Positions 7,343-15,258 of a DNA stretch of 23,647 nucleotides are shown here, piece by piece. Position 1 is the stretch's first letter. Each line of letters begins with the position of its first letter. Location: assembly GCA_036732755.1 (NCBI GenBank), contig DAINBU010000075.1, positions 1-23,647 on the forward strand, written 5' to 3'. The position numbers and the translations under genes are program-made. Below the pieces are notes generated by a model. It made no database searches, was not told the origin of the DNA, and saw nothing but the letters and a program-made list of their open reading frames with translations. The stretch comes from DASRRB01 sp036732755 (lineage in GTDB: Bacteria > Planctomycetota > B15-G4 > SIAN01).

Positions 7343-8451
7343 GCGACGAAGCGGTCCTTGAGCCGCGGCGGCATCAGCGGGCACGACTCCGCCGGCCGCG
7401 GGAAGAGGCGGTAGCGCACCGCCGCGATCGATTCGTAGCCGAGATCGCGCAGCGCCGTCGGAATTGCACGCAGCAGCAGCGCGACCACGCGCCAGATCCC
7501 GCCGAGCCGATCGTAGACGTGCACGACCGCCGCCGACTTGACCCGGACGCGCCGTTGCGAATCCTGCACGACCACGCTGTCGGGCAGCCGCGCGCGCGTC
7601 GCCTCGTCGAGCACGGTCTTGATCTTCTCGCCCTGCAGCGTGGAGAAGAGGAACAGCCGTTCGCGATCCTCGCCCAGCACGAAGCGCACGAGCCGATGGC
7701 AGAGGCCGCAGTGGCCGTCGAAGAAGACGAGCTCGGGCGCGGGCGTGCGGCGCGGCGGGAGCCAAGCCGGATCGAACAGGAAGAGCGGCAGCGCGAGCCG
7801 GATCGCCATGAAGTCGGGCCGCGTGTCGAAGAAGCACGAACCGACCTGGCCGAGCCACAGTGCGCACCACGCGTAACGCCGCGTCGTCCGGAACGGGGCG
7901 AGCGCCGCGAACGCGAAGCCCGCGACGATCAAGACGACCACGGCGGCGGAGCTCGCCGAGGCGGACGAAGCGGGGGATTCCGAGCGCCGCATCGTCCAGA
8001 ACGCGCCGAACGAGACGACGAGCCCGGTCAGCCCGGTCGCGATCCAGGCGAGCGCGACGCTCCACGGCGGCAGCCTCCAGCCGCCGTCGGGATCGACGCG
8101 GCCGCGCGCCTCGAACGACCCGAACGGCGCCGGCGGTGCGAGCACGAGCAGGAGCAGAGGCAGTCCCACCGCGAGCTCGAACCCGGGGTCGATGAAGTCG
8201 GCCGTGAGCGCGCGCGTGGCCCGGAAGCCGAGCAGGAGGAGCGCAGCGAAGCGCGTCCACGCGCCGACCAGGACGAGGCCCGCCGCGACGATCTGGACGG
8301 CGAAGGGCGGGACGGTCTTGAGGCCGAACTCGCGCACGAGCACCGCGGTGCTGACGATCGTCCCGGCCAGGAAGGCCGCCGCGAAGACGACGCGGACGAA
8401 GCTCCACTGCCCGCCCGTCCATGCGCTCCCGAGCTTCCCGTCGTTCGTCAT
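7339..8451 (-). CDS. DoxX-like membrane domain fused to DCC1-type thiol-disulfide oxidoreductase (DUF393)
   Basis: About 370 residues. The first 220 or so form a membrane domain with several hydrophobic helices, DoxX-like in style (VRVVFAAAFLAGTIV, QIVAAGLVLVGAWTRFAALLLLG). The C-terminal 130 residues are a DUF393/DCC1 domain: ELVFFDGHCGLCH with the redox pair Cys248 and Cys251 and the downstream FSTLQGEKI. The usual motif is DGDCxxC; here His replaces the second Asp. Such domains are predicted thioredoxin-like oxidoreductases. ATG 8451 was chosen because it overlaps the preceding stop as ATGA; an upstream GTG at 8481 is possible but would overlap that gene by 30 bases. The operon position between a kinase and a hydrolase is notable; the role is unproven. 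Confidence 0.8.
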   Translation of the reverse strand: MTNDGKLGSAWTGGQWSFVRVVFAAAFLAGTIVSTAVLVREFGLKTVPPFAVQIVAAGLVLVGAWTRFAALLLLGFRATRALTADFIDPGFELAVGLPLLLLVLAPPAPFGSFEARGRVDPDGGWRLPPWSVALAWIATGLTGLVVSFGAFWTMRRSESPASSASASSAAVVVLIVAGFAFAALAPFRTTRRYAWCALWLGQVGSCFFDTRPDFMAIRLALPLFLFDPAWLPPRRTPAPELVFFDGHCGLCHRLVRFVLGEDRERLFLFSTLQGEKIKTVLDEATRARLPDSVVVQDSQRRVRVKSAAVVHVYDRLGGIWRVVALLLRAIPTALRDLGYESIAAVRYRLFPRPAESCPLMPPRLKDRFVA

Positions 8452-9170
8452 CTCGGCCAGAGTCCCGCCGCCGCCGCGCACGCCGCCACCTGCAGGACGA
8501 AGTTATCCCAGCCGTGCGGCGCGGCGGCTTCGACCAGCGTGCAGGCCGCGGCAAATAGCGAAAGCCTCCCGATCGCCGCCGCTTCGAGCGGAACTCCTGC
8601 GAGCGCGAGCGCGAGCGCCCCGGCGATCCCCGCCGCCACGAAGACCGCCGCCGACCCCTCGAGGCTGCGCGTCGCGGCGACCTTCGCCGGAAGCGGCAAG
8701 CGGTAGCGGTGGCGACCGAAGCGGATGCCGATCGGCTCGCCGACCGCGTCGGCCAGCCCGACCGCGAGGTAGCCGAAGGTCGCGTGCTGCGGGAAGAGGA
8801 GGTTCGCGGCGACGCCGCCGAGCGCGGTCGCGAACCACGGCACGACCACGTACCAGGTACGGTGCGGCGCGTCGCTCTCCCGCGCCAGCGCCTCGTATCC
8901 GGGCGACGCGAGCGGCGGCCCGCACGTGCCGCGCACGACGACGACGGCGATCACCGCCGACACCGCGACGCCGTACGCGAGCGTCCCGCCGAATCCCGCC
9001 CGCCACTGGACCAGCGCCGCACCACCGAAGATCAGGACGTGGAAGAGCTTGCGCGTGTCGCCGGTGCGCCAGCGCCGGCCGACCTTGAGCCACCCGACGA
9101 GGAGGAGCGCGAGCGCGGCCCACGGGAGGGCCGCCGCCGCGATCCACGCCCGCTCACGCCACGCGTCCAA
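8448..9170 (-). CDS. CTP-dependent prenol (phytol/dolichol-type) kinase-like membrane protein
   Basis: About 240 residues with six or seven hydrophobic helices. It carries the signatures of the phytol kinase VTE5 / dolichol kinase SEC59 group: DTRKLFH at residues 38-44, DAVGEPIG at 141-148 followed by Gly152, RSLEGS at 168-173, and a C-terminal DNFVLQ segment. Known members phosphorylate a polyprenol or phytol with CTP at the membrane. The start is uncertain: TTG 9170 has GGAGG nine bases upstream and gives a good N-terminus, but the strongest Shine-Dalgarno (9232-9239) precedes a TTG at 9226 in another frame. It is first in a leftward operon with two ATGA overlaps and is divergent from the metal efflux gene. 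Exact alcohol substrate unknown. Confidence 0.75.
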   Translation of the reverse strand: MDAWRERAWIAAAALPWAALALLLVGWLKVGRRWRTGDTRKLFHVLIFGGAALVQWRAGFGGTLAYGVAVSAVIAVVVVRGTCGPPLASPGYEALARESDAPHRTWYVVVPWFATALGGVAANLLFPQHATFGYLAVGLADAVGEPIGIRFGRHRYRLPLPAKVAATRSLEGSAAVFVAAGIAGALALALAGVPLEAAAIGRLSLFAAACTLVEAAAPHGWDNFVLQVAACAAAAGLWPR

Positions 9171-9255
9171 CGGCGCTTTCCTCCGCCCCTCGGCGCCCGA
9201 CGCTCCCCGATCGCCGAGGTCGACAAGGTAGCCTCCTCCGATCGAAGAGGTGTCG

Positions 9256-10260
9256 ATGGCTGAACGCGACGGTGAACGGGTGCCGCCGACTTCGCAGGAC
9301 CCCGGGCACGACCACGTGCACGAGGCGGTGAACGCCGCGACCCACGACTTCCTCGCCGAGGTCGGCCACGGCGGCGAACGGCGCACGCGCGTCGTGATCG
9401 TCGTGACGCTCGCGATGATGGTCGCCGAAATCGCCGTCGGCTTCTGGTCGGGCTCGATGGCGCTGCTCGCCGACGGCTGGCACATGGGCAGCCACGCTTC
9501 CGCGCTCGGCATCGCGCTGTTCGCCTACTCCTTCGCGCGCAAGCACGCCGGCAACCCGCGCTTCGCCTTCGGGACGTGGAAGGTCTGGATCCTGGGCGGC
9601 TTCGCGAGCGCCGTCGTGCTCGGCGTCGTCGCGGTGCTGGTCGCCTGGGAGGCGGCGACGCGCATCGTGACGCCCGAGCCGATCAAGAGCGGCGAGGCGA
9701 TCGCGGTCGCGGCGGCCGGGCTGGTCGTCAACTTCGTCTGCGCGCTGCTGCTGCGCGACGACCCCGGTGACGCGCAGCTGCGCGACCTGCCCGAGGGCGC
9801 CGCCTGCGCCGTCCACGACCACAACCGGCGCGCCGCCTACCTCCACGTACTGGCCGACGCCTTCACGTCGGTGCTCGCGATCGTCGCGCTGGTCGGCGTC
9901 TGGAAGCTCGGCTGGAACTGGCTCGACCCGGTGGTCGGCATCGTCGGCGCGCTCTTCATCGCGCGCTGGTCGATCGGCCTCCTGCGCGACACCTCGCGCA
10001 TCCTGGTCGACGCCGACGTCCACGCCGACGTGCGCGAGCGCGTCGTCGCGGCGCTGCGCGACGCCGGCGCGGCGCGCGTGTTCGACGTCCACGTCTGGCG
10101 GGTCGGGCCGGCCGCGCTCGCGGTCATCGCCGCGGTCGACGTCGAGCGCCCGACCTCCTCCGCGTCCCTCGCGCAGGTCGTGCGCACCGCCGTCGGCGCG
10201 CGCCACGTCACCATCGAGGTCTGCTTCCACGGCGAGGTCGCGCGCAGCGCCGCGAACTGA
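9256..10260 (+). CDS. dmeF: Cation diffusion facilitator, DmeF-like Co/Ni efflux
   Basis: Protein of 334 residues. A His-bearing N-terminus (GHDHVHE) precedes six hydrophobic helices. Metal-site residues of the CDF fold are present: Asp73 with His76 and His80 in LLADGWHMGSH, and His197 with Asp201 in HVLAD. The segment HDHNRRAAYLHVLADA is characteristic of the DmeF branch, associated with cobalt and nickel export; a C-terminal cytoplasmic ferredoxin-like domain (about 245-334) follows. The protein should move a divalent cation out of the cytoplasm in exchange for protons. ATG 9256 has GAAGAGG about 6 bases upstream; the GTG at 9250 would add two residues. Metal specificity is inferred from family only. 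Confidence 0.88.
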   Translation: MAERDGERVPPTSQDPGHDHVHEAVNAATHDFLAEVGHGGERRTRVVIVVTLAMMVAEIAVGFWSGSMALLADGWHMGSHASALGIALFAYSFARKHAGNPRFAFGTWKVWILGGFASAVVLGVVAVLVAWEAATRIVTPEPIKSGEAIAVAAAGLVVNFVCALLLRDDPGDAQLRDLPEGAACAVHDHNRRAAYLHVLADAFTSVLAIVALVGVWKLGWNWLDPVVGIVGALFIARWSIGLLRDTSRILVDADVHADVRERVVAALRDAGAARVFDVHVWRVGPAALAVIAAVDVERPTSSASLAQVVRTAVGARHVTIEVCFHGEVARSAAN

Positions 10261-10332
10261 GCGCGCGCCGCGCGCCGCTCCGCCGTCGCGACCTGCTACT
10301 GTCCCCGGCCCGAAGGTCGGCTGGAGGACGCG

Positions 10333-10752
10333 ATGAGAGTGGCGCGGACGATCGTGCGACTGCTGTTCGGACTCGCCTGGCTCGTGTTCGGGCTGAACGG
10401 CTTCCTCGACTTCATGCCGAAGCCCGTCGAAGCGACGCCCCCCGAGCGCGCGGTCGCGTTGTTCAAGGGGCTGATGGGCTCGGGCTACATGATGCAGCTC
10501 ATCTCGGGGACGCAGCTGCTCGCGGGCGTGCTGCTCGTGAGCGGCCTCTTCGTGCCGCTCGGGCTCACGATCCTCGCGCCGATCCTCGTCAACATCGTCG
10601 CCTTCCACCTCTTCGCGAACCCGGTGGGGATGGCGCCGGGGTTGATCGCGCTCGCGCTCGAGCTCTTCCTCGCCTTCGCCTACCGCAAGGCTTTCGCGGG
10701 CGTCCTCTCGGCGCGGTACGACGACGGGTCGGGCCCGGTGAAGGCGGGCTGA
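10333..10752 (+). CDS. Small DoxX-family membrane protein
   Basis: Protein of 139 residues with four membrane helices in the DoxX pattern: LLFGLAWLVFGLNGF, then an amphipathic loop (PPERAVALFKGLM), QLISGTQLLAGVLLVSGLF, LGLTILAPILVNIVAFH and a last helix ending at AYRKAF. DoxX proteins are integral membrane proteins of mostly unknown role, some tied to quinone-linked or redox stress. The ATG has GGAGGACG directly upstream (spacing about 4-5), a strong site. A 72-base gap separates it from the metal efflux gene, so co-transcription is possible. It converges on the nitroreductase with only 25 bases between stops. Confidence 0.85.
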   Translation: MRVARTIVRLLFGLAWLVFGLNGFLDFMPKPVEATPPERAVALFKGLMGSGYMMQLISGTQLLAGVLLVSGLFVPLGLTILAPILVNIVAFHLFANPVGMAPGLIALALELFLAFAYRKAFAGVLSARYDDGSGPVKAG

Positions 10753-10777
10753 GCCGCGCGCGGCCGCCCCGCGCCGT

Positions 10778-11455
10778 TCAAGGGATCCGCTCGACCACCT
10801 GCTCGTTCGGGAAGCGGACCTTCTTGAACGTCGAGTACTTGCACTCGGGCGAGCGGTAGCCGGCGCAGCAGACGACGGTCGAGGCGAGGCCGCGCTTCGA
10901 AAGCCCGAGCTGCGCGTCGTACTTGACCGGGTCGAACCCCTCCATCGGGCAGGTGTCGATGCCCAGCAGCGCGGCGCTCGTCATGAAGTTGCCGAGCGCG
11001 ATGTAGACCTGGTTCGCGGCCCAGAGGTTGATCGTCCAGGCGCGCGCCCCCTCGACGAGGTCGGTCACGACGACGTTGCGGTACTTGGCGAGCGCCTCGA
11101 CGCCGACGCCGCGCACCTCGGCCATCCGCCTCACGTGGGCGTCGACGTGCTCGGTACCGAGCGGCCGGCGGATGCAGAAGACGACCACGTGGCTGCAGTC
11201 GGTGATCTGCGCCTGGTTCCAGGAGAGCGGGAGGAGCTGCTCCTTCACCGCCGGGTCGGTGACCACCACGAACTTCCACGGCTGCAGCCCATAGCTCGAC
11301 GGGGTGAGGACGAGCGCGTCCTCGAGCGCCTGCCACTGCTCGGGAGGGATCTTGCGCGCCCGATCGAACTTCTTGACCGAGTAGCGCCAACGCAGCCGGC
11401 GGACGAGGCGCTCGCCGTCGATGGCGTCGGACGGCGTCGGATCGGTGGGGGCCAT
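10778..11455 (-). CDS. NAD(P)H-dependent nitroreductase family flavoprotein
   Basis: Protein of 225 residues, the usual size for the FMN-binding NfsB/nitroreductase fold. Visible family features are the N-terminal RYSVKKFD (Arg/Ser/Lys contacts to FMN phosphate), SSYGLQPWKFVVV, NLWAANQVYIALGNFMTSAALLGIDTCPMEG split over two helices, and the C-terminal LASTVVCCAGYR. Members reduce nitro-compounds, quinones or flavin with NAD(P)H; the natural substrate is rarely known. It is cytosolic, with no signal peptide. ATG 11455 lies in a 142-base divergent gap shared with the chloride channel gene. The close of the gene is convergent with the DoxX gene. Confidence 0.9.
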   Translation of the reverse strand: MAPTDPTPSDAIDGERLVRRLRWRYSVKKFDRARKIPPEQWQALEDALVLTPSSYGLQPWKFVVVTDPAVKEQLLPLSWNQAQITDCSHVVVFCIRRPLGTEHVDAHVRRMAEVRGVGVEALAKYRNVVVTDLVEGARAWTINLWAANQVYIALGNFMTSAALLGIDTCPMEGFDPVKYDAQLGLSKRGLASTVVCCAGYRSPECKYSTFKKVRFPNEQVVERIP

Positions 11456-11547
11456 GGTCGTCGCCGCTCCCGGACGGCGCGCAGGAGTATGGCGCCGGCG
11501 CCGCGATTTCGGAGGCGCGCCCCGCGTCGACTATGCTCGCGCGACCG

Positions 11548-11601
11548 ATGAAAGCGTTCCTCTCCGATCCGCGGCGCTTCGAGCCCGCGGCGACGCAGTG
11601 A
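11548..11601 (+). CDS. Possible 17-residue leader ORF overlapping the chloride channel start
   Basis: ATG 11548 opens a short frame (MKAFLSDPRRFEPAATQ) whose TGA (11599-11601) overlaps the GTG start of the channel gene (GTGA). A further frame from ATG 11489, with AGGAG just before it, ends in ATGA at 11548-11551. The overlaps would fit translational coupling, but there is no good ribosome site for the 17-codon frame, and such overlaps can arise by chance. Confidence 0.2.
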   Translation: MKAFLSDPRRFEPAATQ

Positions 11602-13649
11602 CGAACGGCCGCGATCCGCGGGTCTGGCGCAGCTTCCTCCGGCTGCTCGTGACGGCGACGGCGGTCGGCCTCCTCGCCGGGCTGCTCGGCGTCGGCTTCC
11701 ACTGGCTCGTCGCGCACCTGCACGAGTGGGTGACCGGGCACACCGGCACGATCCTCGACGTCGGGCGCGCGCTGCCGCCGTGGGCACGCGTCGCGCTGCC
11801 GACCTCCGGCGCTCTGGTCGGCGCGCTGCTGCTCTACGCGCTCGGGCGGGGCGAGACGGCGTTCGGGGTGCGCGACCTGATGGAGGTGGTGTCGCTGCGG
11901 CGGCGCGCGATCCGCGTCGGGCCGACGCTCGGCCGCATCGTCTCGGCGCTCGCGACCATCGCGAGCGGCGGCTCGGTCGGGCGCGAGGGGCCGATCATGC
12001 AGATCGGCGCGACCGCGGCGAGCCTGGTCGGCGACGCGACGCGCCCCGATCCGCGCTCGCGCTCGATCCTGCTCGCGGCCGGCGCCGCCGCCGGCATGGC
12101 GGCCGCCTACAACGCGCCGCTCGCCGGCGCGGTGTTCGTGATGGAGGTCGTCCTCTCCAACTTCGCCCTCGACGTCTTCGTGCCGGTCGTTTTCGCGACC
12201 GCGACCGCGGCGCTGGTGAAACGGGCGCTGCTCGGCGCCGATCCGCTCTATTCCGTCGACGCGGCGAGCGTGCCGCTCACCTGGACGCTGGTCCTGTGCG
12301 CCGTCCCGCTCGGCGTCGCGTGCGCGCCGCTCGCGATCGGCTTCCAGCGGCTGCTGCAGCGCGCGACGGCCGGCTTCGCGAAGCTCCCGCTGCACGCGAT
12401 CGCGCGGCCGATGCTCGGCGGCCTGCTGGTCGGGCTGATCGGCATCGTGCTGCCCGAGGTGTGGGGCAACGGCCACGAGGCGGTCGACGAGCTCGCCGGC
12501 GCGCGCACCGCGTGGTGGATGGCGGCCGTGCTGCTCGTGATGAAACCGGTCGCGACCGCGTGCTCGATCGGGTCGGGCGGGCAGGGCGGCATCTTCACGC
12601 CGTCCATGGTGACCGGCGCCGCGCTCGGGTCGCTGCTCGCGACCGCGCTCCACTTGATCCCGGCGGCGCACGTGACGTCGGCGTCGCTCGTCTACGTCGG
12701 GATGGCCGGCGCGATCGCGGCCGTCACGCACGCGCCGATCATGGCGACGCTGCTCCTCTTCGAGCTGACCGACCGGCCCGAGCTCGTGATCCCGCTCGCG
12801 CTCGGCGCGGGGACGGCGGCGCTGACGGCGCGGCTGATCGCGCGCGATTCGTTCTACAGCGAGAGCCTGCGCGCGCGCGGCGTCCCGGTCGACGCGGGGA
12901 TCGAGGAGCTGATGCTCCACCAGACCAAGGTGGCCGACCTGGTCCGGCCCGATGCGCCGACGGTCCCGATGAACACGCCGCTCGCCGAGCTCGTGCGCCG
13001 CTTCAGCGACGAGCGGCTCGACCTGCTCTTCGTGGTCGACGGAGCCGGCCGCCTGATGGGCGGCGTCACGCTCCACGACGTGAAGGAGTACTTCAACCGC
13101 GAGGGCGAGGGCGCCGCGCGCGTCGTGATCGCGAGCGAGGTGATGCGCAAGGTGCCGGTGCTGCAGCCGGAGCGCTCGCTCGCCGAGGTGCTCGACCTCT
13201 TCGACGATCCCGACCTCGACGAGCTGCCGGTCGTGAGCGCGGGCGCGGCGGACGCCGGCGGCGCGCGCCTGATCGGCCGCGTGACGCGCCGCGACCTGAT
13301 CGCGACGCTCAACGTCGAGGTGCTCGGCCGACCGAACCTGCGCGCGAAGCTCCTCGTCGAGGGCGAGGACCAGACGCGCTACCTCGAGCTGCCGCGCGGC
13401 TTCGAGATGGCGCGCATCGCGGTGACGAAGGCGCTCGCCGGCCGCCGCCTCGGCGACACCGGGCTGCGCCGCAACCACCACCTCGTCGTCCTCGCCGTCG
13501 TGCGGCGCGACCCCGAGATCGGCGAGCAGCGCATCGCCTTCGAGCCCGACCTCCTGCTCGAAGAGGGCGAGGAGGTCGTCGTGATGGGCCGCAAGGAGGA
13601 CGTGGCCGCCGCGACGAAGGCCGCCGCGACAGGGGCCGCCGGCACGTAG
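11598..13649 (+). CDS. ClC-type chloride channel/antiporter with CBS pair and RCK_C domain
   Basis: About 683 residues. The membrane part (about 1-430) is a ClC protein: GREGP with gating glutamate Glu130, and GGIFTPS matching the GxFxP motif. The GSGIP-like first motif is replaced by GRGETAFG. Two CBS domains follow (about 439-500 and 510-575), then a TrkA-C/RCK_C domain from about 595 (GFEMARIAV to EEVVVMGRKED). ClC proteins move chloride, as channels or H+/Cl- exchangers; the CBS pair suggests nucleotide control, and RCK_C another ligand. GTG 11598 gives a good N-terminus before the first helix but has a weak ribosome site; it overlaps the stop of a short upstream frame. A hairpin terminator follows the stop. 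Confidence 0.9.
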   Translation: MTNGRDPRVWRSFLRLLVTATAVGLLAGLLGVGFHWLVAHLHEWVTGHTGTILDVGRALPPWARVALPTSGALVGALLLYALGRGETAFGVRDLMEVVSLRRRAIRVGPTLGRIVSALATIASGGSVGREGPIMQIGATAASLVGDATRPDPRSRSILLAAGAAAGMAAAYNAPLAGAVFVMEVVLSNFALDVFVPVVFATATAALVKRALLGADPLYSVDAASVPLTWTLVLCAVPLGVACAPLAIGFQRLLQRATAGFAKLPLHAIARPMLGGLLVGLIGIVLPEVWGNGHEAVDELAGARTAWWMAAVLLVMKPVATACSIGSGGQGGIFTPSMVTGAALGSLLATALHLIPAAHVTSASLVYVGMAGAIAAVTHAPIMATLLLFELTDRPELVIPLALGAGTAALTARLIARDSFYSESLRARGVPVDAGIEELMLHQTKVADLVRPDAPTVPMNTPLAELVRRFSDERLDLLFVVDGAGRLMGGVTLHDVKEYFNREGEGAARVVIASEVMRKVPVLQPERSLAEVLDLFDDPDLDELPVVSAGAADAGGARLIGRVTRRDLIATLNVEVLGRPNLRAKLLVEGEDQTRYLELPRGFEMARIAVTKALAGRRLGDTGLRRNHHLVVLAVVRRDPEIGEQRIAFEPDLLLEEGEEVVVMGRKEDVAAATKAAATGAAGT

Positions 13650-13651
13650 CC

Positions 13652-13677
13652 GCGCCCCGGCGCCGGCCCCGGGGCGC
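13652..13677 (+). terminator. 9-bp hairpin after the chloride channel gene
   Basis: GCGCCCCGG at 13652-13660 pairs exactly with CCGGGGCGC at 13669-13677 across an 8-base loop, starting 2 bases after the stop. A few T residues follow (CTATCGT), not a real U tract. Probable terminator separating the channel gene from the molybdoenzyme genes. Confidence 0.6.
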
Positions 13678-13727
13678 TATCGTCCCGCGCCTCGGAAAAC
13701 CCGCCGTTCCCGCGCGCAGGACCCTCG

Positions 13728-15224
13728 ATGCAGTACGGCTTCGTCATCGACCATCGGCGCTGCATCGGCTGCCATGCCTGCACCGTGGCGTGCAAGCAGG
13801 AGAACGACGTCCCGGTCGGCAATTTCCGGACGTGGGTCAAGTACGTCGAGAAGGGGCGCTTCCCCGAGATCCGCCGCCACTTCGCGGTGCTGCGCTGCAA
13901 CCACTGCACGAACGCGCCGTGCGTGACGATCTGCCCGGTCAACGCCCTCGAGAAGAGGAAGGACGGGATCGTCGACCTCGACCGCGACGTCTGCATCGGC
14001 TGCCGCGCCTGCATGCAGGCCTGTCCGTACGACGCGATCTACCTGAACGAGGAGCTCGGCGCGGTCGAGAAGTGCCACTTCTGCGCGCACCGCGTGGAGA
14101 AGGGGCTCGAGCCGGCGTGCGTCATCGTCTGCCCGGAGCAGGCGATCATCGCGGGCGACCTCCACGACCCGAACAGCAAGGTCGCCCACCTTGTCGCGGA
14201 GCACAAGACGCTCCAGCGGCGCGTCGAGCAGAAGACCGGACCCAACGTCCACTACGTCGGCATCGAGCCGGTCGCGCTGCATCCCGGCGCCGCCGAACGG
14301 CCACCGACCTACCTCTGGAGCGAGCGCCCGAAACACAAGCCCGAGCCGTGGCCCGCCTCGCTGCCGGTGATCCGCGACACGCGCGTCACGCTCGACGCCG
14401 GCCACAAGGTCGAGTGGGGTTTCGGCGTCGCCGCGTATCTCGTGACCAAGGGGATCGCGGCGGGGGCGGCGCTGCTCGCGCCGTTCGCGGCGGCGCTCGG
14501 GCTCGCGGGCTTCGCGGCCGACTGGCTGCCGGAGCTCGTGGCGCTCGCGTTCGTGACGCTGACGACGTTCCTGCTGGTCGAGGACCTCGCGCGACCGAAG
14601 CTCTTCCTCACGCTGCTCACGCGCGGGAACAAGAAGAGCTGGCTCGTGAAGGGGGCGTACATCCTGATCGCGTTCTCGATGACGGTGTCGGCGACGCTCG
14701 CGGCGCGCTTCTTCGGGTTCGAGGCGCTGGTGCAGCCGCTGCGCTGGGTGAACGCGGTGCTCGGCCTCGGCGTCGCGGGCTACACGGCGTTCCTGTTCGC
14801 GCAGTGCGAGGGGCGCGATCTGTGGCAGTCGAAGCTCCTGCTGCCGCAGCTCGTGGCCCAGGCGGTGGCGCTCGGCGGCGCGGCGCTCCTGCCGTTCACG
14901 TCGGCCGACGAGGAGCACCTCGCCGGACGGCAGATGCTCGCGCTGGTGATGGTGCTCGGGCTGATCGCCCACTTCCTGTTCGCGATGCTCGAGCGGTGGG
15001 GCCGCCACCCGACCGACAACGGCAAGCAGGCGGCGGCGTTCCTCGACACCATCCGCTGGGACAGGATCCCGATCTTCCGCGCGAGCCTCATCCTGATCGT
15101 GCCCGTCCCGCTGGTCTCGATGGTGCCGCAGTTCGGCGGCGTCGCGACCGCGCTCGTCCTGCTCTCGATCCTCTGGTACGAGTGCGCCTTCGTCCGCGCG
15201 GCGCAGTTGCCGCCGCTCTCTTGA
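13728..15224 (+). CDS. Fused four-cluster ferredoxin and NrfD-type membrane subunit of a molybdoenzyme
   Basis: Protein of 498 residues joining two subunits that are usually separate. Residues 1-140 form a PsrB/DmsB-like electron-transfer unit with sixteen cysteines in four groups: C12/15/18/22, C57/60/65/69, C89/92/95/99 and C116/119/131/135. From about 225 to the end lie about eight membrane helices of the NrfD/PsrC type, which exchange electrons with quinone (VEWGFGVAAYLV, WLPELVALAFVTLTTFLLVEDLARP and onward). There is no signal peptide, so the iron-sulfur part should stay in the cytoplasm unless the catalytic partner is exported. AGGA lies six bases before the ATG. The catalytic subunit gene follows after 34 bases. 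Substrate and direction of electron flow are not evident. Confidence 0.88.
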   Translation: MQYGFVIDHRRCIGCHACTVACKQENDVPVGNFRTWVKYVEKGRFPEIRRHFAVLRCNHCTNAPCVTICPVNALEKRKDGIVDLDRDVCIGCRACMQACPYDAIYLNEELGAVEKCHFCAHRVEKGLEPACVIVCPEQAIIAGDLHDPNSKVAHLVAEHKTLQRRVEQKTGPNVHYVGIEPVALHPGAAERPPTYLWSERPKHKPEPWPASLPVIRDTRVTLDAGHKVEWGFGVAAYLVTKGIAAGAALLAPFAAALGLAGFAADWLPELVALAFVTLTTFLLVEDLARPKLFLTLLTRGNKKSWLVKGAYILIAFSMTVSATLAARFFGFEALVQPLRWVNAVLGLGVAGYTAFLFAQCEGRDLWQSKLLLPQLVAQAVALGGAALLPFTSADEEHLAGRQMLALVMVLGLIAHFLFAMLERWGRHPTDNGKQAAAFLDTIRWDRIPIFRASLILIVPVPLVSMVPQFGGVATALVLLSILWYECAFVRAAQLPPLS

Positions 15225-15233
15225 GCCTTCCCA

Positions 15234-15251
15234 CGGCGCCGGGAGGCGCCG
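15234..15251 (+). promoter_or_regulatory. Small hairpin holding the ribosome site of the catalytic subunit
   Basis: CGGCGCC (15234-15240) pairs with GGCGCCG (15245-15251) around GGGA, a GNRA-type tetraloop. The only Shine-Dalgarno-like sequence before ATG 15259, GGGAGG at 15241-15246, lies in the loop and first stem bases. Folding would partly hide it and could set the ratio of the two subunits; this is inference. Confidence 0.4.
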
Positions 15252-15258
15252 ACCCTTC

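Noticed and set aside
10753..10764. GCCGCGCGCGGC palindrome between DoxX and nitroreductase genes as a terminator
   Set aside because: A loopless 12-base GC palindrome is common by chance in this DNA and cannot form a proper hairpin without losing most pairs.
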